From Candidatus Dechloromonas phosphorivorans (GTDB lineage Bacteria > Pseudomonadota > Gammaproteobacteria > Burkholderiales > Rhodocyclaceae), in contig JADKIP010000001.1 of NCBI GenBank assembly GCA_016721185.1, positions 38,009 through 102,008 on the forward strand: 64,000 nucleotides of DNA, written 5' to 3'. The notes under the pieces were generated by a model. The model searched no databases, was not told where the DNA came from, and saw only the letters and a list, made by a program, of their open reading frames with translations. Below are positions 9,546 through 17,772 of this stretch, piece after piece (positions within the stretch are counted from its first letter, which is position 1; each line of letters opens with the position of its first letter). The translations under genes were made by a program, and so were the position numbers.

Positions 9546-9579
9546 GAGCCGTGTGCTGGGAAACTCGCCTGCACGGTTC
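9546..9579 (+). ncRNA. Group II intron domain V, copy 1
   Basis: A 34-base hairpin, GAGCCGTGTGC ... GCACGGTTC, with a GAAA terminal loop: the catalytic domain V. It marks the intron 3' region 41 bases from its end. Confidence 0.8.
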
Positions 9580-10227
9580 TGAGGGGAGAGCACGCCGGTA
9601 ACGGCGTGTTCTTACCCGACGTGCGACGTGAAGTCGCTTACATCATTGTCTCGCCCACTCACAAGGCTGGTGACGAGACCGGCCGTTCCGTCGGCCGTAG
9701 CCTACCTGTGCATGCGTCGCTGGCAACGGCGTCGTGTGAAGCCACGGGGACAACGTATTGGATCTTTAGATCACGGCGCTCTCTGCGAAGAAGCGACGTC
9801 ACCTGCGAGCATCAACGCGGATGGAATGCAAGGCTGAGTGGCATGGTTAACGCAGGTGAACTGCTACAGGCATCGTTATGCATGACAAGCCAAAGATGCT
9901 GACAGGCTTGAACCAAAACGGTAAGTGGTCGGCTGCCCCCTCCTTTACCATGGGGCACACGGACAAGAAGGCCACCGGTGTACAGGCAGAACCTACCCCA
10001 CGCGTTGTGATGAATGCGGAACACGGTAAGCCCGACGTGCCGCCGGCAACGGCAGGCCAACCGCAAGGAAAGCTGATGGCACAGCGGGTAAAGGATTGCG
10101 GAGAAAGCCAAGGCTGTTCGGTAATAGAGCAGATACGGGCAACCTTGCCCGGCGCGAAAGCGAGCCGACTTCCGCAAGGTCTTTCATGGCAACAGACTCT
10201 GAGAAACCGAGCATCGGAGGAAAGCAG

Positions 10228-11692
10228 ATGACGGTGTGGGTTCGCCTGGCGAAAGTCAAAAGGACTTCCACTGGTGCCTCCGGCCGACCCCAGTCCTGGA
10301 ACCGGATTGATTGGAACCACGCGACCGACGAGGTTGCACGGCTGCAGAGACGCATTGCCAAGGCAACACAGGTTGGCCGGTGGAACAAGGTGAAATCCCT
10401 GCAACGCCTGCTAACCCGCTCGTACAGCGGCAATGTCCAGCCGTCAAACGAGTGACGGAGAATGCTGGCAAACGAACAGCAGGTGACGGACGAATCTGGG
10501 CACCCCCGATGTCCAGATTCACTGCCATTCAATCATTGAAACACCGGGGCTATCGGCCGCTACCGCTGCGGCGCGTGTTTATCCCGAAAAGCAATGGAAA
10601 GGAACGACCTCTGGGCATTCCCACCATGCATGACAGGGCGATGCAAGCGTTATGGCAAATGGCGCTGATTCCTGTGGCAGAGACCACGGCCGACCTGAAC
10701 TCATACGGCTTTCGGCCAAAGCGTTCAACGGCCGATGCCATCGAGCAATGTTTTTGTGCGCTGGCAAAGCGTGACTCGGCTCAGTGGGTGCTTGAGGGTG
10801 ATATCCGTGGATGCTTCGACAACATCTGCCACGAGTGGTTGTTGGCGAACATCCCGATGGATAAGGTCATTCTGCGTAAATGGTTGAAAGCGGGGTTCGT
10901 CGACAAAGGGGCTCAGTTTCCGACAGAAGCTGGAACGCCACAAGGCGGAATAGTTTCTCCAGTGTTGGCCAACATGACACTGGACGGACTGGAACGTGCG
11001 GTCAGCGAAGCCTTGGGCCGACCAAGAATGCACGACAGCCCGCGAAAGCGCACGTCATCCGTTACGCGGATGACTTTGTGGTGACGGCAGCGAATCAGCG
11101 ATTGCTGGAGCAGAACGTAAAACCGGCCGTGGAGGCATTTCTCTCGGTTCGGGGTCTGCAACTGGCACCTGAAAAGACGTTGATCACACACATTTCCAAG
11201 GGGTTTGATTCCTTGGTCAAAATGTGCGCAAGTACGGGAACAAGCTGCTGATCAAACCGGCTCGCAAGAGCCAACAGGCAATATTGAACAAGGTTGCGGA
11301 TGTGCTGAAATCAAACAGGACCGCGACACAGGCTCAAGTGATCATGGTACTCAATCCGATTCTGCGAGGATGGGCCATGTACCATCGACATGTCGTGGCG
11401 GCGGATATCTTCTCCCGGATCGATCATCTGATATGGGTCAAGGTATGGCGCTGGGCAAGACGCCGTCATCCGAACAAGGGAATGCGCTGGATCAAGGCGC
11501 GCTACTTTGAGCGCCACGGTATGCGCGATTGGGTCTTTGCATGCAACAAAGCCAGCTGAGTTGGCCTATCGGCCTGTCCTCTTCCGGCTGGCTCAATTGC
11601 CCATCAAACGCCACACGAAAGTCTGTAGTCGAGCCAATCCATTTGATCCGGCATGGTCCTCATATTTTGAACAACGCGCCCATGCCATCTGA
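10228..11692 (+). pseudogene. ltrA: Group II intron reverse transcriptase/maturase, copy 2 (about four frame breaks)
   Basis: Same protein as in copy 1 with different defects: breaks near 10437 (GTCCAGCC), near 11015-11030 (after VSEALG), near 11208 (KGFD/FLGQN join) and near 11543 (VFAC/ATKPAEL join). The stretch broken in copy 1 (FRPKRSTADAIEQ) is intact here. YADD is present at about 11063-11074. That each copy is intact where the other is broken, and that nearly all differences are one- or two-base indels, makes read error a serious alternative to independent decay. Confidence 0.8.
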
Positions 11693-11737
11693 CTCGTTGT
11701 GACCTGCCCGGTCCAGAGATGGGCTGCTGAAAGGCTT

Positions 11738-11771
11738 GAGCCGTGTGCTGGGAAACTCGCCTGCACGGTTC
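11738..11771 (+). ncRNA. Group II intron domain V, copy 2
   Basis: Identical to domain V of copy 1, with GAGCCG...CGGTTC stem and GAAA loop, 41 bases before the intron end. Confidence 0.8.
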
Positions 11772-12394
11772 TGAGGGGAGAGCACGCCGGTAACGGCGTG
11801 TTCTTACCCGACGGCAAAGCCCGGAAACCCTACGAGTTCGGTGTCAAGGCCAGCATCGTCGTAACCCACAAGAGCGGCCTGATGGTCGGGGCGCGAACCT
11901 TTCCCGGCAACCCCTATGATGGTCACATTCTCTCAGCACAACTCGAACAGACGAACATCCTGCTCGAAGATGTGGGCCGGTCACCGAAAGAAGTGGTGGT
12001 TGATCTGGGCTTTCGTGGCGTCGATCGTGACAATCCCCAGGTGGAGATCATTCATCGCGGCAAGTACAAGTCGCTGACCAAGCAACAGCGCCGCTGGCTC
12101 AAGCGACGACAGGCGGTAGAACCAGCGATTGGCCACCCAGTCGGATCACCGGATGGATCGCTGCTGGCTCCAAGGACAACAGGGGATGCCTTGCATGCCG
12201 TGCTGTGTGCTACCGGCTACAACCTGCGCTGGTTGCTGCGGGCTATGCTCCGTCTGGGCCTAAAGGCCACTTTTTTGCGCCCGGTTTTACTGCTGTTGAT
12301 TGCGCTCCTCAGCAGCGACCATGCCCGATCCAACTCGCTCACTCAGAATTTCCGCTTGAACGGAGCGCTCAGATGAATTTTGCAGGACCGACTA

Positions 12395-13207
12395 ATTATG
12401 GGACTATTGCTCACGGGCTGCTTAAAAACAAAGGTAGAAGACACACAAGAAAACAGACAGAAGTTGTCGTGGGAAGTGGCCAGAACATTAGCCAAGTCAA
12501 ACTATGAGACCATTGTTCGCAACGGCTCAAATAATGGAACCCAAGCATTTGTTTCCAGTATCCATTTAAGGTTTGGGAAAAAATTAAGCGATGAACAGAT
12601 ATCGGAAGTCGAGCAAAAGTTTCAACTTGCTTTTAAAGAGACCTATCCTGTGGAAGAGTGGATTCCGTTGTTTGCCGGGGTTTATGAAAAGACATTAACT
12701 GCTCAAGAATTGAACGATGTTGCCGAATATATAAAGGCTCCAGGCTATTCTATTCTCACTTCAAAGCAGAAGGAGATTTATGCAGCCATTGCCAACGAAG
12801 AAATTTCTTTGACTAAAAGAAAAGAAGAAGCATTTCAAAAGACTTTTCTTACATCTCTCGAAAATTCAACTATTTTTGATGCTATATCAGAGCCATATTT
12901 TTTAGATATAGATCCGATTACTGCCAACCTTACTCCGATGGGAAGCAAGGATCAGTATGTCCAGATCGCCATCTCACTGGAAATTGATTATGGCACAAAG
13001 AAATTAATTCTTGAGAACCTACCTGCAATTAGGGATAAGATTATATTTCTTTTATCTTCCAAAAATTATGACGAGTTGTACTCAAAACAAGGCAAAGAGA
13101 TTTTGGTTCTGCAGATTGGTACGCTAATCGATAATTATCTTCAAAGCCGTTACGCAGTGAAAAAGCCGATAAAAGCCGTTTTGTTTAGAAGCTTTATTAT
13201 TCAATAA
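12395..13207 (+). pseudogene. FliL-like lipoprotein, body separated from its first codons by an IS
   Basis: Rejoined with 6372-6395 the gene would encode about 279 residues: a lipoprotein signal (lipobox LLTGC), a helical region resembling DUF2059 (FKETYPVEEWIPLFAGVYEKTLTAQELNDVAEYIKAPGY) and a C-terminal FliL-like domain (YVQIAISLEIDYGTKKLILENLPAIRDKIIFLLSSKNYDELYS ... AVLFRSFIIQ, in short segments). FliL proteins usually have a transmembrane anchor and act at the flagellar stator; a lipoprotein anchor would place this one in a membrane leaflet facing the periplasm. No flagellar genes are nearby. The DNA is strikingly AT-rich compared with the window, which suggests transfer. An internal ATG at 12398 (MGLLLTGC) might still allow translation, but with a poor signal peptide. 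Confidence 0.7.
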
Positions 13208-13230
13208 GCTTTTTAATAAAAAACAACAGG

Positions 13231-13266
13231 GTCGGAGTCGACTAAACCTTAGTCACCGACTCCGAC
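13231..13266 (+). terminator. Hairpin after the FliL-like gene, related to the 4112-4164 structure
   Basis: GTCGGAGTCG-ACTAA pairs with TTAGT-CAC-CGACTCCGAC around an ACC loop, with a three-base bulge. It follows the gene's stop by 23 bases and separates it from the convergent toxin gene. The core GTCGGAGTCGACTAAA resembles the other two structures in the accessory block. Confidence 0.55.
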
Positions 13267-13281
13267 TTCATCATTTTCCTA

Positions 13282-13671
13282 TCAGGCAATCAGCTCGACC
13301 AATTCAGAATAGATCGGCAACTGGTTATCGGCCGTCAGCAATCGAGCGGGCATCTGTTTGGCTTGAGCAATCAGCAGGCGGTCGAAGGGGTCGCGGTGGT
13401 GCCACGGCAACTCCCGCACCCGCGCTGCAACTTCGCCACTCACCGGCAATTCGACAAAGCCGGTCTGGCGCGCCAGTTGCAACGTACGGTCGGCGTCATG
13501 AAGAAAGTCTGGTCGTTCAAGCGAGGACTTGATGGCGATCTCCCAGATGCTGGCGGCGCTGAAAAAAACCGGATTGCTGCGGTCGACCAGTTTGCTAACC
13601 CAGTTTTCTGGAATGCGCGCTGGTTGATAGATCGCCCACAACAGGACATGGGTATCGAGCAATAAGGTCAC
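13282..13671 (-). CDS. vapC: VapC-type PIN domain ribonuclease toxin
   Basis: A 129-residue PIN domain with the expected acidic residues: LLLDTHVLLW (Asp6), ASIWEIAIK (Glu about 43), HHRDPFDRLLIAQA (Asp about 95) and LLTADNQL (Asp about 114). PIN toxins cleave RNA, often initiator tRNA or 23S rRNA, and are held inactive by the cognate antitoxin. Its start overlaps the antitoxin stop by four bases (ATGA), so the two are translationally coupled. The complementary variant 12-mer (GCTGCGGTCGAC, 13576-13587) lies within VDRS. Intact. Confidence 0.88.
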   Translation of the reverse strand: MTLLLDTHVLLWAIYQPARIPENWVSKLVDRSNPVFFSAASIWEIAIKSSLERPDFLHDADRTLQLARQTGFVELPVSGEVAARVRELPWHHRDPFDRLLIAQAKQMPARLLTADNQLPIYSELVELIA

Positions 13672-13904
13672 ACCCCGTCCTCCTCGAACATATTGGCAAT
13701 TTCGGCCTCCGCCATGCGGTCAAAATCTTCGGGAATCGTCGCCTCTCCCAGGCCAAGCACGCGCAGCGGCAAAGCGGTTTCATAGGGAACCAACCGCGCC
13801 AAGGGATGCCCGGCCCGCGCAATAATCATCTCGTCCCCCTGCGCGACCCTCTCCAGATAGCGCGACAGATGCGTTTTCGCTTCATGAATATTCACGGTTT
13901 GCAT
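13668..13904 (-). CDS. Phd/YefM-type antitoxin
   Basis: A 78-residue antitoxin starting MQTVNIHEAKTHLSRYLERVAQGDE, the classic Phd/YefM DNA-binding N-terminus, followed by MIIARAGHPLARLVPY and a C-terminal tail that would wrap the toxin. The start at 13904 is chosen because GGAG lies 6 bases upstream; a farther in-frame ATG at 13916 lacks one. Phd-type antitoxins usually autoregulate: the upstream stretch GGACTAAGTTGAACTAAGTCTAACTA (13919-13944, in part a direct repeat of AACTAAGT) is a plausible operator. Confidence 0.85.
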   Translation of the reverse strand: MQTVNIHEAKTHLSRYLERVAQGDEMIIARAGHPLARLVPYETALPLRVLGLGEATIPEDFDRMAEAEIANMFEEDGV

Positions 13905-13937
13905 GATTGACTCCAATTGGACTAAGTTGAACTAAGT

Positions 13938-14129
13938 CTAACTAGCACCGAGTGATTCGGCAAGCATGGATTGATCCGCCACTGACGACACTGCCGCCGT
14001 TTGCCGAGCAAGTTTTCCGCGTCTTTTCTGTCCCGGTTTTTTCTTTTGAACGCCGGCTGCCTTTCTCTTGCCCAATGAGGCTATCGGCGCTTGCCGCGTG
14101 AATTGATCGAAAATCAGGGGTAGTTCCAC
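13938..14129 (-). CDS. Possible small basic protein (doubtful)
   Basis: A 63-codon frame with a lysine/arginine-rich middle (GKRKAAGVQKKKPGQKRRGKLARQ) fills the gap between the antitoxin and photolyase genes. I recognise no family and see no strong ribosome binding site. It may be chance coding; listed only because the gap holds nothing else. Confidence 0.2.
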   Translation of the reverse strand: MELPLIFDQFTRQAPIASLGKRKAAGVQKKKPGQKRRGKLARQTAAVSSVADQSMLAESLGAS

Positions 14130-14136
14130 ATCGGCT

Positions 14137-15675
14137 ATGAGCGCACAAGAGCATTACAGCGTCGTCTGGTTCAAGCGCGACTTGCGCATTGAAGATCATC
14201 TGCCTTTGTTGCAGGCGCTACAGCGTGGCCCGGTGCTCTGTCTGTATATCGTCGAGCCCAGCCTGTGGGCCGCACCGGATGCGGCGCGCCAGCATTACGG
14301 TTTTCTGCTGGAAAGTTTGCGCGACCTTTATCGGGCGCTACGCAAAGTCGGCGGGCAACTGCAGGTGGTTACCGGTGAGGTCACCGAGGTGCTGGCGCGT
14401 TTGTACCGCCAAGCGCCTTTTCAGCATTTGTATGCCCACGAAGAAACCGGCAACGGCCTGACTTTTCAGCGTGATCTGGCGGTTGCGCGCTGGTGCCGGG
14501 CGCACGGCATTGGTTGGCATGAAACCCCGCAGTTTGGCGTGGTGCGCCGTTTGCAGGCGCGGGATCACTGGCAGCGGCGGTGGGATGAATTCATGGCGCA
14601 AGCGCGGGTTGCGGCGCCTGAAGGTGTCCGTTCCATTGCTTTGCCGTGGGTTGAACCGCCCCCACCGTCAGCCGATGCGCTGGGTTTGCCGGACCCGGAA
14701 GTGCCTTCCCGGCAATTGGGCGGGCGCCAGGCGGGGCTGCAGATTCTGCATGAATTTCTGGTCGACCGCAGCAATCAGTATCGCGGCGGCATTTCTTCGC
14801 CGCTTTCCGCGCCAACTGCCTGTTCACGGCTTTCGCCCTATCTCGCGCTGGGCTGCCTGAGCCTGCGCGAAGTCGTGCAGACGACGCGCTTGTTCGCCGC
14901 CCAACTACCCGCCAGCGCCAGCCAGCAGCGCGCCGGTTTGCAGGCTTTTATCAGCCGCCTCTACTGGCATTGCCATTTCATCCAGAAGCTCGAAAGCGAA
15001 CCGGCGCTGGAGTTTCGTAACCTGCACCGGGGTTACGACGGCATGCGCGAGAACGACTGGAATTCGGCCCATTTTTCAGCGTTGACCGCAGGACGCACCG
15101 GCTGGCCGCTGGTCGACGCCTGTGTTGCCATGTTGCGCGAAACCGGCTGGATCAATTTTCGTATGCGCGCCATGCTGGTTTCAGTGGCGGCTTACTCCTT
15201 GTGGTTGCACTGGCGCCCGGTCGGCCTCTGGCTGGCCCGCCAGTTCCTCGACTACGAGCCGGGCATCCACTGGCCGCAAATGCAGATGCAGTCGGGAACG
15301 ACCGGCATCAACGTGCCGCGCATTTACAACCCGATCAAGCAGGCGCGGGATCACGATCCGCGCGGTCACTTCGTGCGGCGCTGGCTGCCCCATCTCCGCA
15401 AGGTGCCCGATAGCTGGTTATTTGAGCCTTGGCGCATGCCCGCAGAATTGCAAATGCGGCATGGCTTGCAGCCGGGCATGGATATTCCGGAACCGCTGGT
15501 CGACCTTGAGGTGGCAACGCGCCTCGCCAAACAACGCTTGTTTGCGCTGCGCGCACAAGCTGAGGTGAAAGCCGCGAAGGCGGCGATTGTCGACAAGCAT
15601 GGCTCGCGCAAACGCAGCGCGCCGCGCAGCAAAAAGCCGCCGAGTGCGGTGGCGCAGATGAGTTTGGATTTATGA
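14137..15675 (+). CDS. Cryptochrome/deoxyribodipyrimidine photolyase family protein
   Basis: A 512-residue flavoprotein. The N-terminal photolyase domain begins YSVVWFKRDLRIEDHLPLLQAL and continues with YAHEETGNGLTFQRDLAVARW. The C-terminal FAD-binding domain contains SRLSPYLALGCLSLREV, ISRLYWHCHFIQKLE, TGWPLVDACVAMLRETGWINFRMRAM and LDYEPGIHWPQMQMQSG, i.e. the residues that cradle FAD and the antenna. Light-driven repair of pyrimidine dimers is the family activity; the WPQMQMQSGTTGIN stretch and long Arg/Lys-rich tail (KHGSRKRSAPRSKKPPS) suggest the FAD-binding cryptochrome-like subgroup, so repair versus sensing is open. Stands alone. Variant 12-mer at 14761-14772. Confidence 0.85.
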   Translation: MSAQEHYSVVWFKRDLRIEDHLPLLQALQRGPVLCLYIVEPSLWAAPDAARQHYGFLLESLRDLYRALRKVGGQLQVVTGEVTEVLARLYRQAPFQHLYAHEETGNGLTFQRDLAVARWCRAHGIGWHETPQFGVVRRLQARDHWQRRWDEFMAQARVAAPEGVRSIALPWVEPPPPSADALGLPDPEVPSRQLGGRQAGLQILHEFLVDRSNQYRGGISSPLSAPTACSRLSPYLALGCLSLREVVQTTRLFAAQLPASASQQRAGLQAFISRLYWHCHFIQKLESEPALEFRNLHRGYDGMRENDWNSAHFSALTAGRTGWPLVDACVAMLRETGWINFRMRAMLVSVAAYSLWLHWRPVGLWLARQFLDYEPGIHWPQMQMQSGTTGINVPRIYNPIKQARDHDPRGHFVRRWLPHLRKVPDSWLFEPWRMPAELQMRHGLQPGMDIPEPLVDLEVATRLAKQRLFALRAQAEVKAAKAAIVDKHGSRKRSAPRSKKPPSAVAQMSLDL

Positions 15676-15774
15676 TTTTCTTTAAACAGGGGGAAGCTGG
15701 CCCGAAACCGGCTAAAACGTGGTCTCTCCCATTTTTTACGCCGAACCAAGCATTTCAATTTTTGAGGTAACCAC

Positions 15775-16314
15775 ATGAAAATATTAGCGTTTGCAGCGAG
15801 CAGCAGTAAAAAATCCATCAACAAGCGCCTGGTCACCTACGCGGCCAGTTTGCTGGAAGGGGCCGATGTCGAGGTGCTGGATCTGAACGATTTTGAAATG
15901 CCATTGTTCAGCGTCGACAAGGAGGAAGAACTGGGTCATCCGGCATTGGCCAAGGCATTTCTGGCAAAGATTGCCGCGAGCGACGCCTTGATCATTTCAT
16001 TTGCCGAGCACAACGGCTCTTATAGCGCCGCCTATAAAAACCTGTTTGACTGGTGTTCGCGAGCTGGCGCGAAGGTATTTCACGACAAACCGCTGGTTTT
16101 GCTCGCCACCTCACCGGGGGCGCGCGGCGCGGCCAGCGTATTGGCCGCAGCGACTAACTCCATGCCTTTTTTTGCCGGCCACGTTAAGGCCACCCTGTCG
16201 ATTCCCAGCTTTTTTGACAACTTTGATCTTGAGCTGAACACCCTGAAAAATGAGGACTTGAAACAACAGTTAAACCAGGCCGTTGCGTCTCTGAAGGGGC
16301 TTCCGGCTGGCTAA
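15775..16314 (+). CDS. NADPH-dependent FMN reductase-type flavoprotein
   Basis: A 179-residue flavodoxin-like protein with the N-terminal motif AFAASSSKKSINKRLVTYA (phosphate-binding loop), EVLDLNDFEMPLFSVDKE and AEHNGSYSAAYKNLFDWCSR, the flavin-site signature of the NADPH-dependent FMN reductase/ChrR/azoreductase superfamily. It likely transfers electrons from NAD(P)H to FMN or quinones. GAGG lies 7 bases before the start. It follows the photolyase by 99 bases on the same strand; a functional tie through flavin chemistry is only conjecture. Confidence 0.82.
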   Translation: MKILAFAASSSKKSINKRLVTYAASLLEGADVEVLDLNDFEMPLFSVDKEEELGHPALAKAFLAKIAASDALIISFAEHNGSYSAAYKNLFDWCSRAGAKVFHDKPLVLLATSPGARGAASVLAAATNSMPFFAGHVKATLSIPSFFDNFDLELNTLKNEDLKQQLNQAVASLKGLPAG

Positions 16315-16463
16315 AGCGTTATTTGAGCGGGGCTGCGCCACGGTTGGCGACATTCCGGTTTTTAACGCCGATCCGGCCTTTACATGATGTTTGAAATGGC
16401 CCAATCGGGCCCGCCTTTAGCGCGGGAATTCTCGTTCCTGGCTTTGCTGAACTGAGTGAAAAT

Positions 16464-16492
16464 GGGCGCATTGTTGTTCACCCGGTGCGCCC
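16464..16492 (+). promoter_or_regulatory. Hairpin covering the translation start region of gltS
   Basis: GGGCGCA (16464-16470) pairs with TGCGCCC (16486-16492), with a 15-base loop, ending 3 bases before the gltS ATG at 16496. No clear Shine-Dalgarno sequence is free, so the structure could restrict initiation. Confidence 0.3.
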
Positions 16493-16495
16493 ACC

Positions 16496-17666
16496 ATGTT
16501 CGAACTCGACATTTACGGAACCCTCGTTGCTGCCTCCGGCGTCCTGCTGCTCGGACAACTCATGCTCAAGCGGATTCCGCTGCTCGCGGCCTACACCATC
16601 CCCGAACCCGTCGCCGGTGGCCTGCTGGCGGCCTTGCTACTATTGGCCGCACGCAGCGCCTTCGGCTTTCAGGTGCAATTCGACAACAGCCTTGGTGCGC
16701 CGCTGATGCTTACCTTTTTCGCCTGTATCGGGCTCAATGCCGATTTGGCCAGCCTGCGCCAGGGCGGACGCCCCTTGATGATTTTTCTCGCGGTGGTGCT
16801 CGGCTTTCTCGTACTGCAAAATGTCGCCGGCTTGCTGCTCGCCCTGGCGCTCGGTCAGTCGCCATTTTTTGGCCTGCTGGCCGGCTCGATTGCGCTCTCC
16901 GGCGGGCACGGCACCGGCATCGCCTCGGCGGCCGAAATTGCCTTGGCCTGCGCGACTTTTGGCCTGGTGCTGGGCGGTGTTATTGGCGGTCCGGTCGCCA
17001 AGTTTTTGCTGCGCCGGGTTGAGCTGCCGGATGCCCGCAGCAAGGACGACATGGCCGAAAGTTCTTTTGAAAAGCCCAACCAGGTCCGCCTGATTACGGC
17101 ACCGGCACTGATCGAAACGCTTGCCCTGATCTCGATTTGTCTGCTCGGCGGGCAAGCGGTGTCAAAAATACTGGCCGGTAGCCTGCTCGAATTACCCGCT
17201 TTTGTCTGCGTTCTATTTATTGGCGTCACCCTGCGTAACAGCCTGAGCGCGATGGCGCTTTTACACCGTTTTCGAGCGTGCCGTTTCGGTACTGGGCAAT
17301 GTCTCACTCGCCCTGTTCCTCGCCATGGCCTTGATGACCTTGCGCCTCTGGGAGCTGTCGGCACTCGCCCTGCCCATCCTCGGCCTGCTTTTCGGCCAGA
17401 TGCTGCTGATGATTGTCTACGCGGTCTTTGTCACTTTCCCGGTGCTGGGCCGCAACTACGACGCAGCGGTGATTGCGGCCGGCCATTGCGGTTTTGGCCT
17501 GGGCGCAACACCGACCGCGATAGCCAACATGCAGGCACTCACCAACCGCTTCGGGCCGTCAAAGCTGGCTTTTCTCGTCGTGCCGATGGTCGGGGCCTTC
17601 TTCATTGATATTGCCAACGCGATCGTGATCAAGTTGTTCATCGCGCTGCCCTTTGTTTCCGGTTGA
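16496..17666 (+). pseudogene. gltS: Sodium/glutamate symporter GltS, one-base frameshift
   Basis: The product should be an inner-membrane Na+/glutamate symporter of about 390 residues. The first part (16496 to about 17262) starts MFELDIYGTLVAASGVLLLGQ and includes IPEPVAGGLLAALLLL and SIALSGGHGTGIASAAEIA, hallmark GltS motifs; the second (to 17666) includes AGHCGFGLGATPTAIANMQALTNRFGP and ends ALPFVSG. The frames are joined as ALYTVFERAVSVLGN if one T is removed from the run at 17259-17262. Everything else is intact, so a homopolymer read error or a very recent mutation is likely. The gene is convergent with the LysR gene downstream. Confidence 0.8.
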
Positions 17667-17772
17667 AGCTTGAACTCACGCCCTTCGCCACACCCCATTG
17701 ACATCGCATACGCGCAAACCCAAGCGGGCTCACAAGTTCTCCTGAGCCAGCCAACCTCACGAGCAGCCTGGC

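Larger units (their letters stand above)
7422..9620 (+). mobile_element. Group II intron, tandem copy 1
   Basis: The 5' boundary GTGCGAC matches the group II consensus GUGYG, the 3' boundary ends in AC (AY consensus), and a typical domain V is present at 9546-9579 followed by a domain VI hairpin (GCACGCCGGTAACGGCGTG) with an unpaired A shortly before the end. Bases 7422-8028 hold the structural RNA domains before the maturase frame. It is 2199 bases long and differs from copy 2 at roughly ten positions, nearly all single-base insertions or deletions. It lies in the same orientation as the transposase, as needed for splicing from its transcript. Confidence 0.85.
9621..11812 (+). mobile_element. 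Group II intron, tandem copy 2
   Basis: It starts GTGCGACGTGAAG immediately after the last base of copy 1, with no intervening exon, and ends ...TTACCCGAC directly before exon 2 (GGCAAAGCC). Length 2192 bases. Domain V is at 11738-11771. Since exon 2 and the intron both begin with G, the exon 1/intron junction still presents the base needed at the first downstream position for re-insertion at the same site; this is inference from the boundaries. Confidence 0.85.
6522..12376 (+). pseudogene. IS5/IS1182-like transposase, interrupted by two introns and frameshifted
   Basis: Exon 1 (6522-7421) begins MATDDFFRARLDQMIDLRHPL and continues through a DUF772-like domain (RPRLPIRLMAALLYLKHAFNLSDEELVARWSENVVWQYF) and VIVDTTVQEKAI (first catalytic Asp). 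Exon 2 (11813-12376) resumes exactly after IGK with GKARKPYEFGVKASIV and contains VVDLGFRGVD. Frame breaks: one base missing near 6625 (between IEAA and LAPAFA), one extra T near 7127 (before KQTFVKEGK), and a disturbed stretch at about 12135-12180 where the catalytic Glu region (expected GHLKSDHRMDR) is garbled. Ligation of exons at 7421/11813 restores the reading frame. Inactive as written. Confidence 0.75.
6396..12392 (+). mobile_element. IS5/IS1182-like insertion sequence containing two tandem group II introns
   Basis: The ends are imperfect 15-base inverted repeats: GTCGGCCCTGCAAAA at 6396-6410 and TTTTGCAGGACCGAC at 12378-12392 (one mismatch). Flanking TA dinucleotides (6394-6395 and 12393-12394) form a 2-bp target duplication, confirmed because deleting the element and one TA restores an open reading frame. 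Without the introns (7422-11812) the element is about 1606 bases, normal for an IS with a DUF772/DDE_Tnp_1 transposase. The transposase frame is disrupted at several points. Confidence 0.85.

Noticed and set aside
9312..9902. Open frame crossing the junction of the two introns
   Set aside because: Runs from the maturase 3' end into structural RNA of the next copy; identical peptide arises in both copies' non-coding 5' part, so not a protein gene.
4112..13266. Integron attC sites or a transposon spanning the accessory block
   Set aside because: The hairpins lack the RYYYAAC/GTTRRRY attC ends, no integrase is present, and the contents are explained by separate IS insertions.
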